Assembly (NCBI RefSeq): GCF_001653335.1
Contig: NZ_CP015079.1
Location: forward strand, 1,054,001-1,118,000
Length of the DNA: 64,000 bases
Direction of reading: 5' to 3'
From: Nocardioides dokdonensis FR1436
GTDB taxonomy: Bacteria > Actinomycetota > Actinomycetes > Propionibacteriales > Nocardioidaceae
Shown here: positions 1 to 8,526 of the stretch, piece by piece
How positions within the stretch are numbered: the stretch's first letter is position 1
How the letters are laid out: every line of letters begins with the position of its first letter
Notes under the pieces: model-generated
Database searches by the model: none
What the model saw: the letters and a program-made list of their open reading frames with translations, nothing else
Told to the model about the DNA's origin: nothing
Translations under genes and position numbers: made by a program

Positions 1-227
1 GCGTGCCCGACGAGCGGTACGGCGAGGAGCTGTGCGCGTGGGTGCGCCTGCGCGAGGGCGCGCAGCCGCTGGACACCGCCGCGGTGCGGGCCTTCTGCGA
101 GGGCCGCCTGGCCCACTTCAAGATCCCCCGCTACGTGCTGGTCGTCGAGGAGTTCCCGATGACCGTGACCGGCAAGATCCGCAAGGTCGAGATGCGCGAG
201 GAGACCACCCGCCTGCTCGAGCTGTAG
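1..227 (+). CDS. Acyl-CoA synthetase (AMP-binding enzyme), C-terminal fragment
   Basis: Only the last 75 or so codons are present; the gene begins before the window (reading frame codons start at position 3) and stops with TAG at 225-227. The peptide shows the C-terminal AMP-binding subdomain: the FKIPRYV stretch and the TGKIRK motif, whose lysine is the catalytic residue of the adenylation half-reaction in acyl/aryl-CoA ligases. It would activate a fatty or other carboxylic acid with ATP and CoA in the cytoplasm. The substrate cannot be told from this tail. The next gene follows 79 nt downstream on the same strand and may be separately transcribed. Confidence 0.88.
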   Translation, partial: VPDERYGEELCAWVRLREGAQPLDTAAVRAFCEGRLAHFKIPRYVLVVEEFPMTVTGKIRKVEMREETTRLLEL

Positions 228-306
228 CCTGGGCGGTGCAGAGGGTTCAACGCGCGCTTGGAGGTGGGTTCGGCGCGTCTGCTCGACGCGCTCGAAAGGC
301 ACGACC

Positions 307-1548
307 GTGAGTCCGCTCGCTTCCTACCGCCAGCTCATCAACATCGCCGGCCCCCTCTACGTGCTGGTCGCCTTCCTCGGCCGGCTGCCCCTGGCCATGA
401 GCCAGCTCGGCACCCTCCTGCTCGTCTCCACCGCCTCCGGCAGCTACGGCCTCGGCGGCCTGTCGGCCGGTGCGCTGGCGGTCGCCAACGCGGTCGGCGC
501 CCCGCTCGCCGGTTCCCTGGCCGACCGGATCGGCCAGCGCCCCGTCGTGCTCGTGCAGTCGCTGCTCGGCGCCACCGGCCTGATCGCCCTGGTGGGCGTC
601 GTCGACGCCGGGGTCAGCGACCTGACCGTGGTCGCCGTGGCCGCCCTCACCGGTCTCGCCACGCCCCAGGTCGGCCCGCTGGCCCGGGTGCGCTGGCGTC
701 CGCTGACCGAGGGCCGGCCGCACCAGCGCCGCCTGGTCGACGCCGCCTTCTCCTACGAGGGCGCCGCCGACGAGGCGTCCTTCGCGCTCGGCCCGGCGCT
801 GATCGGCCTGGCCGCCGTGCTCGTCTCGCCCAGCGGCGGCCTGATCGCCGCCGCCGTGCTCCTCGCCGTCTTCGGCAGCGCCTTCGCGCTCGACGGGTCG
901 GCGGCCCTGGTCGCCCGGCACGACTCGACCAGCCCCGGTCACGGGCCGCTGGTCACCCGGGTCTTCGTGGTCCTCGCCGCGGCGCAGCTGTTCGTGGGCG
1001 TGCTCTTCGGCGCCACCCAGACCGGCGCCACGGTGCTCGCGACCGAGGCCGGCACCCCGGGTGTCGCGGGCCTGGTGCACGCCACGCTCGGCGTCGGCAG
1101 CGCGGTGGCCGGCATCGCGACGGCGTACCTGCCGGCGCGGATCGGCCACGAGCGGCGTGCCCTCGTCGCGGCGTTCGCGCTGGTGGCGCTGTCGTGGCCG
1201 CTGCTGCTCGTCGACAGCCTGCTGGGCGCGACCCTGGTCGTGCTGTTCCTGGGCTGCGCGGTGGCGCCGTACATGATCGCGGTCTTCTCGCTCGCCGAGC
1301 GGGTCGTGCCGCTGCCCCGCGTGGGCGCCGCGATGACGACCCTGGCCAGTGCCACCGGCATCGGCTACGCGCTCGGCTCCTCGGTCGCCGGCCGGCTGGC
1401 CGACGACCACGGCTCGACCGCGGCCTTCTCGGTGACCGTGACGACCACGGTGCTGGCGGCCGTGCTGATGCTCACCCAGCAGCGACGCCTGCACGCCGCG
1501 GTCCAGGCCGCGCACCCGATGGACCCGGTCACCCTCCCTCGGGTCTGA
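307..1548 (+). CDS. MFS transporter
   Basis: 413-residue integral membrane protein with about 12 hydrophobic segments and the loop 2-3 motif of the major facilitator superfamily (GSLADRIGQRP near residues 60-70), with a second, degenerate copy in the second half. The family moves small molecules using the proton gradient, often as drug or metabolite exporters. GTG start at 307, preceded by an AAAGG stretch about 10 nt upstream. The stop lies 21 nt from the end of the convergent desaturase gene. There is no regulator or biosynthetic partner beside it, so the substrate is unknown. Confidence 0.85.
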   Translation: MSPLASYRQLINIAGPLYVLVAFLGRLPLAMSQLGTLLLVSTASGSYGLGGLSAGALAVANAVGAPLAGSLADRIGQRPVVLVQSLLGATGLIALVGVVDAGVSDLTVVAVAALTGLATPQVGPLARVRWRPLTEGRPHQRRLVDAAFSYEGAADEASFALGPALIGLAAVLVSPSGGLIAAAVLLAVFGSAFALDGSAALVARHDSTSPGHGPLVTRVFVVLAAAQLFVGVLFGATQTGATVLATEAGTPGVAGLVHATLGVGSAVAGIATAYLPARIGHERRALVAAFALVALSWPLLLVDSLLGATLVVLFLGCAVAPYMIAVFSLAERVVPLPRVGAAMTTLASATGIGYALGSSVAGRLADDHGSTAAFSVTVTTTVLAAVLMLTQQRRLHAAVQAAHPMDPVTLPRV

Positions 1549-1569
1549 GGGTGGTGACCGGGCCGGTGC

Positions 1570-2805
1570 TCAGGCCGCGGTGGTGAGGCGGCGCGCCTGC
1601 TGCTGCAGCCGGGCCTGGGCCGCGCGACGGACCTTGGGGCCCTTGGTGGACATCGCGTAGAGCGTCTTGAGCTGGCTGGGCAGGTTCTTCACGGTCGTGG
1701 TGGCCATGAAGTCGTTCGGCAGCGAGAGGCGCACGACCTTGTGCCAGGCCGAGTAGACCTGCGCCGGCAGCGACGCCTCGTGGTAGTTCAGGTCGTACTT
1801 GGCGAAGAGCGCCTTCACCTGCGGGGCGATCTCGGCGTACCGGTTCGACGGCAGGTCGGGGAACAGGTGGTGCTCGATCTGGTGCGAGAGGTTGCCGGTC
1901 ATCAGGTGCATCGCCTTGGAGCCGGAGATGTTGGCCGAGCCGAGCATCTGGCGCAGGTACCACTCGCCGCGGGTCTCCTTCTCCGGGATCGCCTTCTTCT
2001 CGAAGGTCTCCACGCCCTCGGGGAAGTGGCCGCACATGATCACCGAGTGCGTCCACAGGTTGCGCACCACGTTGGCGGTGGCGTTGGCGGCCAGGGTCGG
2101 CAGGAAGGAGCCGGTCGGGATCGACAGCACCGGGTGGACGACGTAGTCCTTGGTGGCCTGCTTGCGGATCTTGCCGAGCGTGCCCTTCAGGTTGCGCTTG
2201 AAGGTCTCGCTGCGCTTGTCCTTGGGCACCCGCAGGTTGCGGCCCAGCTCGAGGTCGTAGGCGGCGATGCCGTACTCGAAGAGGCAGGCGTTGACGAAGT
2301 TCCACAGCGGCTGCGCGAGGTACATCGGGTGCCAGCGCTGGTCCTCGTCGACGCGCATGATGCCGTAGCCGAGGTCGTTGTCCTTGCCCACGATGTTCGT
2401 GTACGTGTGGTGCACCTCGTTGTGGCTGTGCTTCCACGCGTCCGACGGGGTGGCGTTGTCCCACTCCCAGGTGCTGGAGTGGATCTTCGGGTCACGCATC
2501 CAGTCCCACTGGCCGTGCATGATGTTGTGGCCGATCTCCATGTTGTCGAGGATCTTGGCCACGCTCAGCCCGACGGTGCCCAGCACCCAGGCCGGCGGAA
2601 AGATGCTGGCGACCAGCACCGCGCGGCTGCCGAGCTCGAGCTTGCGCTGCACGTCGATGACCTTGCGGATGTACGCCGCGTCGGAGGCGCCCCGGCTGTC
2701 GACGATGTCCTGGCGGATCGCGTCGAGCTCGACGCCGATCTGCTCGATGTCGGCCTCGGTCAGATGGGCGGTGGGGTTCTCGGGCTTGCGGGTGATGGCA
2801 GTCAT
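1570..2805 (-). CDS. Membrane acyl-CoA desaturase, DesA3-like
   Basis: 411 residues. Three histidine boxes of the membrane fatty acid desaturase family are intact: HNIMH at 93-97, HSHNEVHH at 126-133 and HQIEHH at 308-313; these bind the di-iron centre. Hydrophobic stretches around 60-85 and 230-260 fit membrane embedding. The enzyme introduces a double bond into an acyl chain using O2 and electrons from a reductase. The ferredoxin reductase gene lies 38 nt upstream on the same strand, the same pairing as desA3 and its oxidoreductase in mycobacteria, so the two probably form an operon. ATG at 2805 chosen because GGGAGA sits just upstream. Delta-9 stearoyl-CoA specificity is inferred from family resemblance only. 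Confidence 0.9.
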   Translation of the reverse strand: MTAITRKPENPTAHLTEADIEQIGVELDAIRQDIVDSRGASDAAYIRKVIDVQRKLELGSRAVLVASIFPPAWVLGTVGLSVAKILDNMEIGHNIMHGQWDWMRDPKIHSSTWEWDNATPSDAWKHSHNEVHHTYTNIVGKDNDLGYGIMRVDEDQRWHPMYLAQPLWNFVNACLFEYGIAAYDLELGRNLRVPKDKRSETFKRNLKGTLGKIRKQATKDYVVHPVLSIPTGSFLPTLAANATANVVRNLWTHSVIMCGHFPEGVETFEKKAIPEKETRGEWYLRQMLGSANISGSKAMHLMTGNLSHQIEHHLFPDLPSNRYAEIAPQVKALFAKYDLNYHEASLPAQVYSAWHKVVRLSLPNDFMATTTVKNLPSQLKTLYAMSTKGPKVRRAAQARLQQQARRLTTAA

Positions 2806-2843
2806 GGGGTCTCCCTCAGTCGGCGTGGAAGTCGGTGGCGGAG

Positions 2844-3998
2844 TCAGTGGTCGATGGAGCAGGCGCCGGCGGCGGCGCTCACGCAGGTCTGGATCAAGAT
2901 GCCGCGGGGGTCGGTCTCGCCGGGGACGGCGGTGGTGACCTGCCCGTTGCGCAGGTCGCGCACCGAACCCTCCTTGAGCGGCAGGACGCAGCCCATGCAG
3001 ATGCCCATCCGGCAGCCGCTGGGCATCAGGACGCCGGCCTCCTCGGCCGCGTCCAGGATCGGGGTGGCGCCGTCGGCCTCGAGGGTGGTGCCGCCCTGGG
3101 TGAAGGCGACGGTGCCGCCCGCCCCGGCCTCGACGCGCGCGGTGCGGAACTGCTCGACGAACAGGTCGATGCCGGCCTCGGCGTGGTGGGCCTCGAGCGC
3201 GTCGAGCAGCCCGGCGGGGCCGCACGCGAAGGTACGCCGCTCCGCGAGATCCGGCACGAGGGTGTCCAGGTCGGCGACGTCGAGCACACCGTGCTGGTCG
3301 TCGTAGCGGGCCACGAGCCGGATGGCGCCGGCCGTGTCGAGCGCCTGCAGGTCCGCCCGGAAGATCGAGCTGGGCTCGCTGGGGGCCACGTGCACCACGA
3401 CGATGTCGAGGTCGGCGCTGCGGGCGGGGCGCAGCACGCCGGTGTCGGTGGAGGGGTACAGGTTGCGCAGCATCCCGATGACCGGGGTGATCCCGGAGCC
3501 GGCGGTGACGAAGAGCAGCTTGCCCGCGGTGCCCGCGTCGGGCAGCACGAACTCGCCGGCGGCCTGCTCGAGGTGGAGCGTGGTGCCGGGGGCGGCGTGG
3601 TGCACGAGGTAGTCGCTGACGTGGCCGTCCGGGACCGCCTTGACGGTGATCGAGATCAGGCCGTCGGCGCGGGGGCCGTGGGTCAGGGAGTAGGCGCGCC
3701 AGTGGCGCACGCCGTCGACGTCGATGCCGATGCGCACGTACTGGCCCGGCACGTGGCCGGCCCAGGAGGCGCCGGGCTTGATCTCGAGCGTGGCCGCGTC
3801 GGCGGTCTCGGGGCGCACGGCCACGATCCGTCCGCGCAGCGGGGCGCCGCGGCGCAGCGGGTGGAACACGTCGAGGACGTCGTCGACGTCGAGCGGGGTT
3901 ACGGCGGCCTCGGCGACGCGTCGCACCTGGCGACGCAGGGAGTGCGACCACGACGGGCGGGTGCCGGTGGAGGCGTCTCGGAAGGCTACGGAAGTCAT
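2844..3998 (-). CDS. Ferredoxin reductase with C-terminal 2Fe-2S domain (desaturase electron donor)
   Basis: 384 residues from the ATG at 3998; earlier in-frame starts to 4040 exist but would run into the divergent promoter. Order of domains: FAD-binding barrel with the RAYSLTHGP flavin motif, NAD(P)-binding domain with VTAGSGITP, then a plant-type ferredoxin domain with the cluster cysteines CRMGICMGC and a fourth Cys near the C-terminus. It passes electrons from NAD(P)H through FAD and 2Fe-2S to the desaturase encoded immediately downstream. Divergent from a PucR-type regulator, with an 84-nt shared control region. Confidence 0.9.
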   Translation of the reverse strand: MTSVAFRDASTGTRPSWSHSLRRQVRRVAEAAVTPLDVDDVLDVFHPLRRGAPLRGRIVAVRPETADAATLEIKPGASWAGHVPGQYVRIGIDVDGVRHWRAYSLTHGPRADGLISITVKAVPDGHVSDYLVHHAAPGTTLHLEQAAGEFVLPDAGTAGKLLFVTAGSGITPVIGMLRNLYPSTDTGVLRPARSADLDIVVVHVAPSEPSSIFRADLQALDTAGAIRLVARYDDQHGVLDVADLDTLVPDLAERRTFACGPAGLLDALEAHHAEAGIDLFVEQFRTARVEAGAGGTVAFTQGGTTLEADGATPILDAAEEAGVLMPSGCRMGICMGCVLPLKEGSVRDLRNGQVTTAVPGETDPRGILIQTCVSAAAGACSIDH

Positions 3999-4064
3999 GT
4001 GTTCCACCATGCTGGACTTGAGCGCTAAAGTCCTGTGCACCTGATGCAGATTCCTACGTCACAT

Positions 4065-4081
4065 TTGTTCGGAGCGAACAA
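4065..4081 (+). promoter_or_regulatory. Inverted repeat overlapping the Shine-Dalgarno of the PucR-type gene
   Basis: TTGTTCG-gag-CGAACAA is a perfect 7-bp inverted repeat ending 1 nt before the ATG at 4083. The GGAG that would be the ribosome site (4071-4074) sits in the stem end and loop. It can be either a dyad operator in the divergent reductase/regulator region or an RNA hairpin that hides the ribosome site. Seen directly; the function is inference. Confidence 0.5.
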
Positions 4082-4082
4082 C

Positions 4083-5288
4083 ATGACTCGTCGCCTCCCT
4101 CGCAGCACCGCCAGCCACGGACTCGCGCTGCCCGCCCGCGCGGTCGCCGAGATGCGCGAGGACCTGGCGTCGGTGGCCGACAAGGTCGTCACCGCGATCA
4201 TCAACGAGGTGCCGTCCTACGACGACGCCCTGACCGGGTCGATGGGCGAGAACATCCGCAGCGCGGTGCGGATCGCGCTCGGCGGCTTCCTGTCCCTGGC
4301 CGGCGGGAGAGGCGGCGCCAACCCCCGGACGCCGACGGCGCCGGCCGCCGAGGGCGCCTACCAGCTCGGCCGCGGCGAGGCCCGCAACGGCCGCACGACC
4401 GACGCGCTGCTGTCGGCGTACCGGATCGGCGCGCGGGTGTCGTGGCGGGAGATGTCGGCCACCGCGGTGCGCGCCGGGATGGACGCCGAGACGCTGGCCG
4501 GCTTCGCCGAGCTGGTCTTCGCCTACATCGACGAGCTCTCCGCCGCCAGCGTGGCCGGGCACTCCGACGAGCTGGCCACCGCTGGTCGGGTGCGCCAGCG
4601 GCTGGTCGAGCGGTTGGCGCGCCAGCTGCTCACCGGGGCGCCCGCCGAGGCGGTCCTGGACACAGCGACCCGGGCGGAGTGGGAGCCCCCGACCACGCTG
4701 ACCGCCGTCCTGATCGCGGACTCGCAGGTGCGTCCGGCGCTCGCCTCCCTGCCCCGGGCGACGATCGCGGTCGTCGACTCCGCCGAGCTCTCCGAGGCGT
4801 CGGGGGCCCCCGAGTCGACCGAGGGCCGTGAGGGCGGGCTGCTGCTGGTGCCCGACGCGCACGGTCGTGCCCGGGGCGCCCTGCTGCGGACGATCGCCGA
4901 CCTCGACGCCGTCGCCGGGCCCGCCCGGCCCTGGCTGGAGGTGCGGGCCTCGCTCGACCGGGCGCGCCGCACCCGGACCCTGGGACTGGGGCCGGACACC
5001 GAGGCCCACCTGCCGGAGCTGGTGCTGAGCGCCGACGCCGACGCCCGCGCCGACCTGCGCGCGGCGGTCCTCGCGCCGCTCGCCGACCTGCGTCCGGGCA
5101 CCGCCCAGAAGCTCACGGAGACGCTGCGCTCCTGGCTGCTGCACCAGGGCCGGCGCGACGACGTGGCGGCCGAGCTGTTCGTGCACGCCCAGACCGTGCG
5201 CTACCGGATGGGCCAGCTGCGCGAGCTCTACGGTGACGACCTCGAGGACCCGGAGAAGGTGCTGGCGATGGTCATCGCCCTGGGCTGA
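4083..5288 (+). CDS. PucR/CdaR-type helix-turn-helix transcriptional regulator
   Basis: 401 residues. The C-terminal 60 residues match the PucR-type HTH: a LTETLRSWLLHQG stretch followed by HAQTVRYRMGQLRELYGDDL, typical of HTH_30 proteins. The N-terminal half resembles a RsbR-like helical domain found in this family. It is divergent from the reductase/desaturase pair, so control of membrane lipid desaturation is the natural guess. ATG 4083 is preferred over the upstream GTG 4035 because GGAG lies 8 nt before it. The inverted repeat at 4065-4081 covers its ribosome site and could allow autoregulation. Confidence 0.82.
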   Translation: MTRRLPRSTASHGLALPARAVAEMREDLASVADKVVTAIINEVPSYDDALTGSMGENIRSAVRIALGGFLSLAGGRGGANPRTPTAPAAEGAYQLGRGEARNGRTTDALLSAYRIGARVSWREMSATAVRAGMDAETLAGFAELVFAYIDELSAASVAGHSDELATAGRVRQRLVERLARQLLTGAPAEAVLDTATRAEWEPPTTLTAVLIADSQVRPALASLPRATIAVVDSAELSEASGAPESTEGREGGLLLVPDAHGRARGALLRTIADLDAVAGPARPWLEVRASLDRARRTRTLGLGPDTEAHLPELVLSADADARADLRAAVLAPLADLRPGTAQKLTETLRSWLLHQGRRDDVAAELFVHAQTVRYRMGQLRELYGDDLEDPEKVLAMVIALG

Positions 5289-5326
5289 CCGGCCGGCTGC
5301 ACGGGCGGGGGTGAGCGAGCGGGCCG

Positions 5327-5332
5327 TACCGT
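5327..5332 (+). promoter_or_regulatory. -10 box (TACCGT) for a leaderless start at 5340
   Basis: TACCGT lies 7 nt before the ATG at 5340. This TANNNT-to-start spacing is the usual sign of leaderless transcription in actinobacteria. It decides for ATG 5340 against GTG 5331, which overlaps the box. Confidence 0.55.
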
Positions 5333-5339
5333 GAGCACC

Positions 5340-6254
5340 ATGATCCTCCGCCGCCTCGCCACCGCCGTCCTGCTCATCGGCGCGCTGGGCGCGTGCGGGG
5401 AGTCGGGCGCCGAACCGGGTGCCTCCGAGACCCCCACCGGGAGCGCCACGACCCCGGACAGCAGCGAGGCGCAGCCGGAGAGCGACTACCCGGCGTACGT
5501 CGCGCTCGGCGACTCCTACACCTCGGCGCCGTTCGTGCCCGAGACCGACGGCCAGGACGGGTGCCTGCGCTCCAGCGGCAACTACCCGAGCCTGGTCGCG
5601 GCCGAGCTGGGCTCGGACCTCGAGGACGTGAGCTGCGCCGGCGCGCAGACCGTGTCGCTGGTCGGGGTGCAGCAGACCTTCGACGGCAGCAGCCGCCCCG
5701 CCCAGTTCGACGCGCTCAGCGAGGACACCGACCTGGTCACGATCGGCATCGGCGGCAACGACTTCGGCCTGTTCAGCAAGCTCACCGCCGGCTGCGTGGG
5801 CGCGGCGGCCCAGGAGCCCGAGGGCACGCCCTGCACCGACGCGGCGACCGGCAGCGTGACCCGCGACCTCGAGGAGATGAAGGGGCGGGTGACCGCGGCG
5901 CTCCAGGGCGTCGTCGACCGGGCCCCCCAGGCCCGGGTGCTGCTGGTCGGCTACCCGCAGATCGTCCCGGAGACCGGCTCCTGCCCCGACCTGCTGCCCA
6001 TCGCCGAGGGCGACCTGCCCTTCGCCCGCAGCGTGAACCGCGGGCTCTCGGACGCGCTCGAGAACGCCGCGAAGGCCGCCGACGTCGAGTACGTCGACGC
6101 CTTCGCGCTGACCCGGGGCCACGACATCTGCGCCGACGACCCGTGGATCAACGGCCAGCAGAACGACCCGGAGCGTGCACTGGCCTACCACCCCTTCGCC
6201 GCGGAGCAGCAGGCGGTCGCCGACGAGATCGCCCGGCTGCTGCAGCGCTCCTGA
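5340..6254 (+). CDS. SGNH/GDSL-type secreted lipoprotein esterase
   Basis: 304 residues from ATG 5340. A lipoprotein signal ends in the lipobox LGAC (Cys19), followed by a Ser/Thr/Glu/Pro-rich spacer of about 35 residues. The hydrolase has block I ALGDSYTS with the nucleophilic Ser, the GIGGNDF block with the oxyanion Asn, and YHPF near the end with the catalytic His, as in SGNH esterases of the Streptomyces scabies esterase type. Four or more cysteines suggest disulfides outside the cell. Likely a surface-anchored esterase or lipase of unknown substrate. It converges on the amidohydrolase gene with only 4 nt between stops. Confidence 0.87.
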   Translation: MILRRLATAVLLIGALGACGESGAEPGASETPTGSATTPDSSEAQPESDYPAYVALGDSYTSAPFVPETDGQDGCLRSSGNYPSLVAAELGSDLEDVSCAGAQTVSLVGVQQTFDGSSRPAQFDALSEDTDLVTIGIGGNDFGLFSKLTAGCVGAAAQEPEGTPCTDAATGSVTRDLEEMKGRVTAALQGVVDRAPQARVLLVGYPQIVPETGSCPDLLPIAEGDLPFARSVNRGLSDALENAAKAADVEYVDAFALTRGHDICADDPWINGQQNDPERALAYHPFAAEQQAVADEIARLLQRS

Positions 6255-6258
6255 CCCG

Positions 6259-7782
6259 TCAGTCGAGGGTGGTGAACACCTCTCGGCCGGCCACCCAGGT
6301 CCCGGCCACCTGCATGGCCTTGAGCCGCGAGGCCTGCTCGTCGGGGGTCCCGGTCGGGTCCAGCGGGTCCGCGTCGAGCAGCACCAGGTCGCCGCGGCTG
6401 CCCGGGGCGACCGTGCCCTGACCGTCGACGGAGGCGGCGAGCACCTCGCGCGGGGTGAGGGCGTGCTCGCCGTGCCAGGCCTCGCGCTCGTCGCCGCTGC
6501 GGTGCACCGCGGCGGCCATCGCCAGCCACGGGTCGAGCGGGGAGACCGGGGCGTCGGAGCCCAGCGCGAGCTCCATGCCGTCGTCGAGCATCCAGCGGAA
6601 CGCGAAGCACCGCGCCGAGCGCTCGCCCCAGATCCGCTCGGTCAGGTCGCGGTCGTCGAGCAGGTGGGCCGGCTGGACGCTGGCGCGGATGCCCAGCCGG
6701 GCCATCTCGTGCACATCGGCCCGGTTGACCATCTGGGCGTGCTCGATCGAGCCGCGCGCGCCCGACTCGGCGTACGACGCCAGCGCCTCGGCGACCGCCG
6801 CGTCGCCGATCGCGTGGGTGGCCACCTCGAGACCGTGGCCGTGCGCGGTGCGCAGCAGCTCGCGCAGCTCGGCGCCGGAGAGGTTGGGCTGCCCGGAGGG
6901 GTACTCGAGGCGGTGCGCGTCGCCGTACGGCTCGCAGCACCAGGCGGTGCGGGTGTTGAGCGAGCCGTCGCTGATGATCTTCAGCGGGCCCATGGTGAGG
7001 CGAGGGTCGCGCGGGCCGTCGCCGAGCGGCAGGGGGTCGCCGCTGCGCAGCCCGTGGCCGAGCACCGAGTCGAGCCCCTCGGCGTACGTCGCCATCCGCA
7101 CGCGCAGCACGTCGCAGCCCTCGGACCAGCGCTCGGCCCACTCGTCGGCGCCGCCGCTGAACTCGAAGTCCACGAGCCCCGCGACGCCCATCGACGCGGC
7201 GTGGTCGAGGGTGCGGCGGTAGGCCTCGGGCGAGGTGCCGTCGTTGCCGACGAGGCTGGCCAGGCGCGGGTAGACCGCGAACCACTCGGACTCGCGCACC
7301 ACGGAGTCGCGCACCGGCATCGCGAGGAAGAGCAGGGCCCGGGTGTTGAGCCAGGCGTGGTGGCCGTCGCCGGAGATCAGCACGACGGGGGTCTCGCCGG
7401 AGACGGCGTCGAGCTCGGAGACGGTGGCGTCGCGGTCCCAGCCGGCGGAGCGGTGGCCCCAGCCGATGACGGGGAGGTCGGGGTACTCCGCGACCCGCTC
7501 GGCGACCATCGCGAGCGCGGCCTCGGGGCTGCGGGCGCCGGCGAGGTCGAGGCGACCCGACGAGAGCGTCCACTGGGCCAGGTGCACGTGCTGGTCCCAC
7601 AGCCCCGGGACCACCCAGCGGCCCTCGGCGTCGACCTCGGGCGTGCCGGCGGGACGGTCGAGGCGCGGAGCCACGGCCGCGACGGTGCCGTCGGTGACCA
7701 GGACGTCGACGGGCGCGTCGGGCACGACGTCGCCCGCGTGCACGGGGACCAGTCGAGCGCGGCGGATGATCAGGCTGCTCAT
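6259..7782 (-). CDS. Amidohydrolase family protein, YtcJ-like
   Basis: 507 residues. An N-terminal beta-sandwich segment is followed by the metal-binding motif QHVHLAQ, then further His residues in THAIGDAAV and SIEHAQMV, and the late aspartate in LGSDAPVSPLDPW, all typical of the amidohydrolase_3 / YtcJ group of metal-dependent hydrolases. Such enzymes cleave C-N bonds of small molecules or N-substituted amino acids; the substrate is not predictable. ATG 7782 is chosen because TACCGT lies 6 nt upstream (leaderless); an earlier in-frame start at 7821 would be within the box region. No signal peptide, so cytoplasmic. Confidence 0.85.
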   Translation of the reverse strand: MSSLIIRRARLVPVHAGDVVPDAPVDVLVTDGTVAAVAPRLDRPAGTPEVDAEGRWVVPGLWDQHVHLAQWTLSSGRLDLAGARSPEAALAMVAERVAEYPDLPVIGWGHRSAGWDRDATVSELDAVSGETPVVLISGDGHHAWLNTRALLFLAMPVRDSVVRESEWFAVYPRLASLVGNDGTSPEAYRRTLDHAASMGVAGLVDFEFSGGADEWAERWSEGCDVLRVRMATYAEGLDSVLGHGLRSGDPLPLGDGPRDPRLTMGPLKIISDGSLNTRTAWCCEPYGDAHRLEYPSGQPNLSGAELRELLRTAHGHGLEVATHAIGDAAVAEALASYAESGARGSIEHAQMVNRADVHEMARLGIRASVQPAHLLDDRDLTERIWGERSARCFAFRWMLDDGMELALGSDAPVSPLDPWLAMAAAVHRSGDEREAWHGEHALTPREVLAASVDGQGTVAPGSRGDLVLLDADPLDPTGTPDEQASRLKAMQVAGTWVAGREVFTTLD

Positions 7783-7788
7783 GACGCC

Positions 7789-7794
7789 ACGGTA
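7789..7794 (-). promoter_or_regulatory. -10 box (TACCGT) of the amidohydrolase gene
   Basis: On the minus strand TACCGT is followed by 6 nt and the ATG at 7782, the leaderless layout. It lies close to the oppositely oriented box at 7835-7840, so the two genes share a compact divergent promoter region. Confidence 0.5.
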
Positions 7795-7834
7795 GGGCCG
7801 ACGGGTGCCTCCCGGCGCCACCGCCCCCGCGCGT

Positions 7835-7840
7835 TACCGT
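7835..7840 (+). promoter_or_regulatory. -10 box (TACCGT) for a leaderless start at 7847
   Basis: TACCGT is followed by 6 nt and GTG 7847. It supports that GTG over the longer reading frame that opens at 7805. Confidence 0.5.
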
Positions 7841-7846
7841 GGGCGC

Positions 7847-8509
7847 GTGAGCGTGCGCGGGCTCGGGTCGGCAGCCGCCCTGCTGGTCGTCCTCGCCCTG
7901 GCGGGCGGAGCAGCGGGGTACGCCGTCGCGCGCGCCGACCACGACCGGCCCGCGCGGACCGACGACGTGCGACCGCTGGCCGCCGCCGGACCGGCCTACC
8001 CGACCGACCGGCCGGTGCTGGTGCGCGACGACCGCGAGGAGCCCGCGCTCGAGGCGGACCTGCCGCTGCGCCGGGTGGTGCTGGGCACGCCGCCCTTCAC
8101 GGTGTCGCTGTCGGTGCCGCGCGGCTGGGTGCGCAGCGACTCGGCCGGGGGCGAGTGGCGCTGGTACCCGCCGCCGAGCCCGGACGACGCCGAGAACCTC
8201 TACTTCCTGCGGGTGCGCCAGGTCGCCAACCTCTTCCAGAGCGTGCCCTCCGCCCGCGCCGCCCGGGTCGGGGCGCTGGCCACCGCCTCCGAGGTCCAGG
8301 ACCTCGAGATCGTGGAGGAGCGCTACGACAGCCTCGAGGTGTCCTACGTCGCCGGGGGCTACCGCCGGCACTCGCTCGAGCGGTGGCTGACCACGCCCGG
8401 CAGCGGTGAGACCGCGCAGTTCTACCTCGGCATGGTCGGGCGCGAGGTCGACAGCAAGGCCATGACCCGGCTGATCACCCGGATCGCCGACAGCGCCCGC
8501 ATCGGCTGA
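7847..8509 (+). CDS. Membrane-anchored protein of unknown function
   Basis: 220 residues from GTG 7847. A single hydrophobic segment at about 6-26 looks like a signal anchor, leaving some 190 residues outside the cell. The rest has no motif I recognise; it contains a beta-rich domain with a GWVRSDSAGGEWRWY stretch and a RHSLERWL segment, similar in feel to small extracytoplasmic domains appended to actinobacterial kinases, which is only an impression. It stands between an amidohydrolase and an SQR-like flavoprotein (convergent). Function unknown. Confidence 0.7.
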   Translation: MSVRGLGSAAALLVVLALAGGAAGYAVARADHDRPARTDDVRPLAAAGPAYPTDRPVLVRDDREEPALEADLPLRRVVLGTPPFTVSLSVPRGWVRSDSAGGEWRWYPPPSPDDAENLYFLRVRQVANLFQSVPSARAARVGALATASEVQDLEIVEERYDSLEVSYVAGGYRRHSLERWLTTPGSGETAQFYLGMVGREVDSKAMTRLITRIADSARIG

Positions 8510-8526
8510 GTCCTGCTCGCTCGGCC

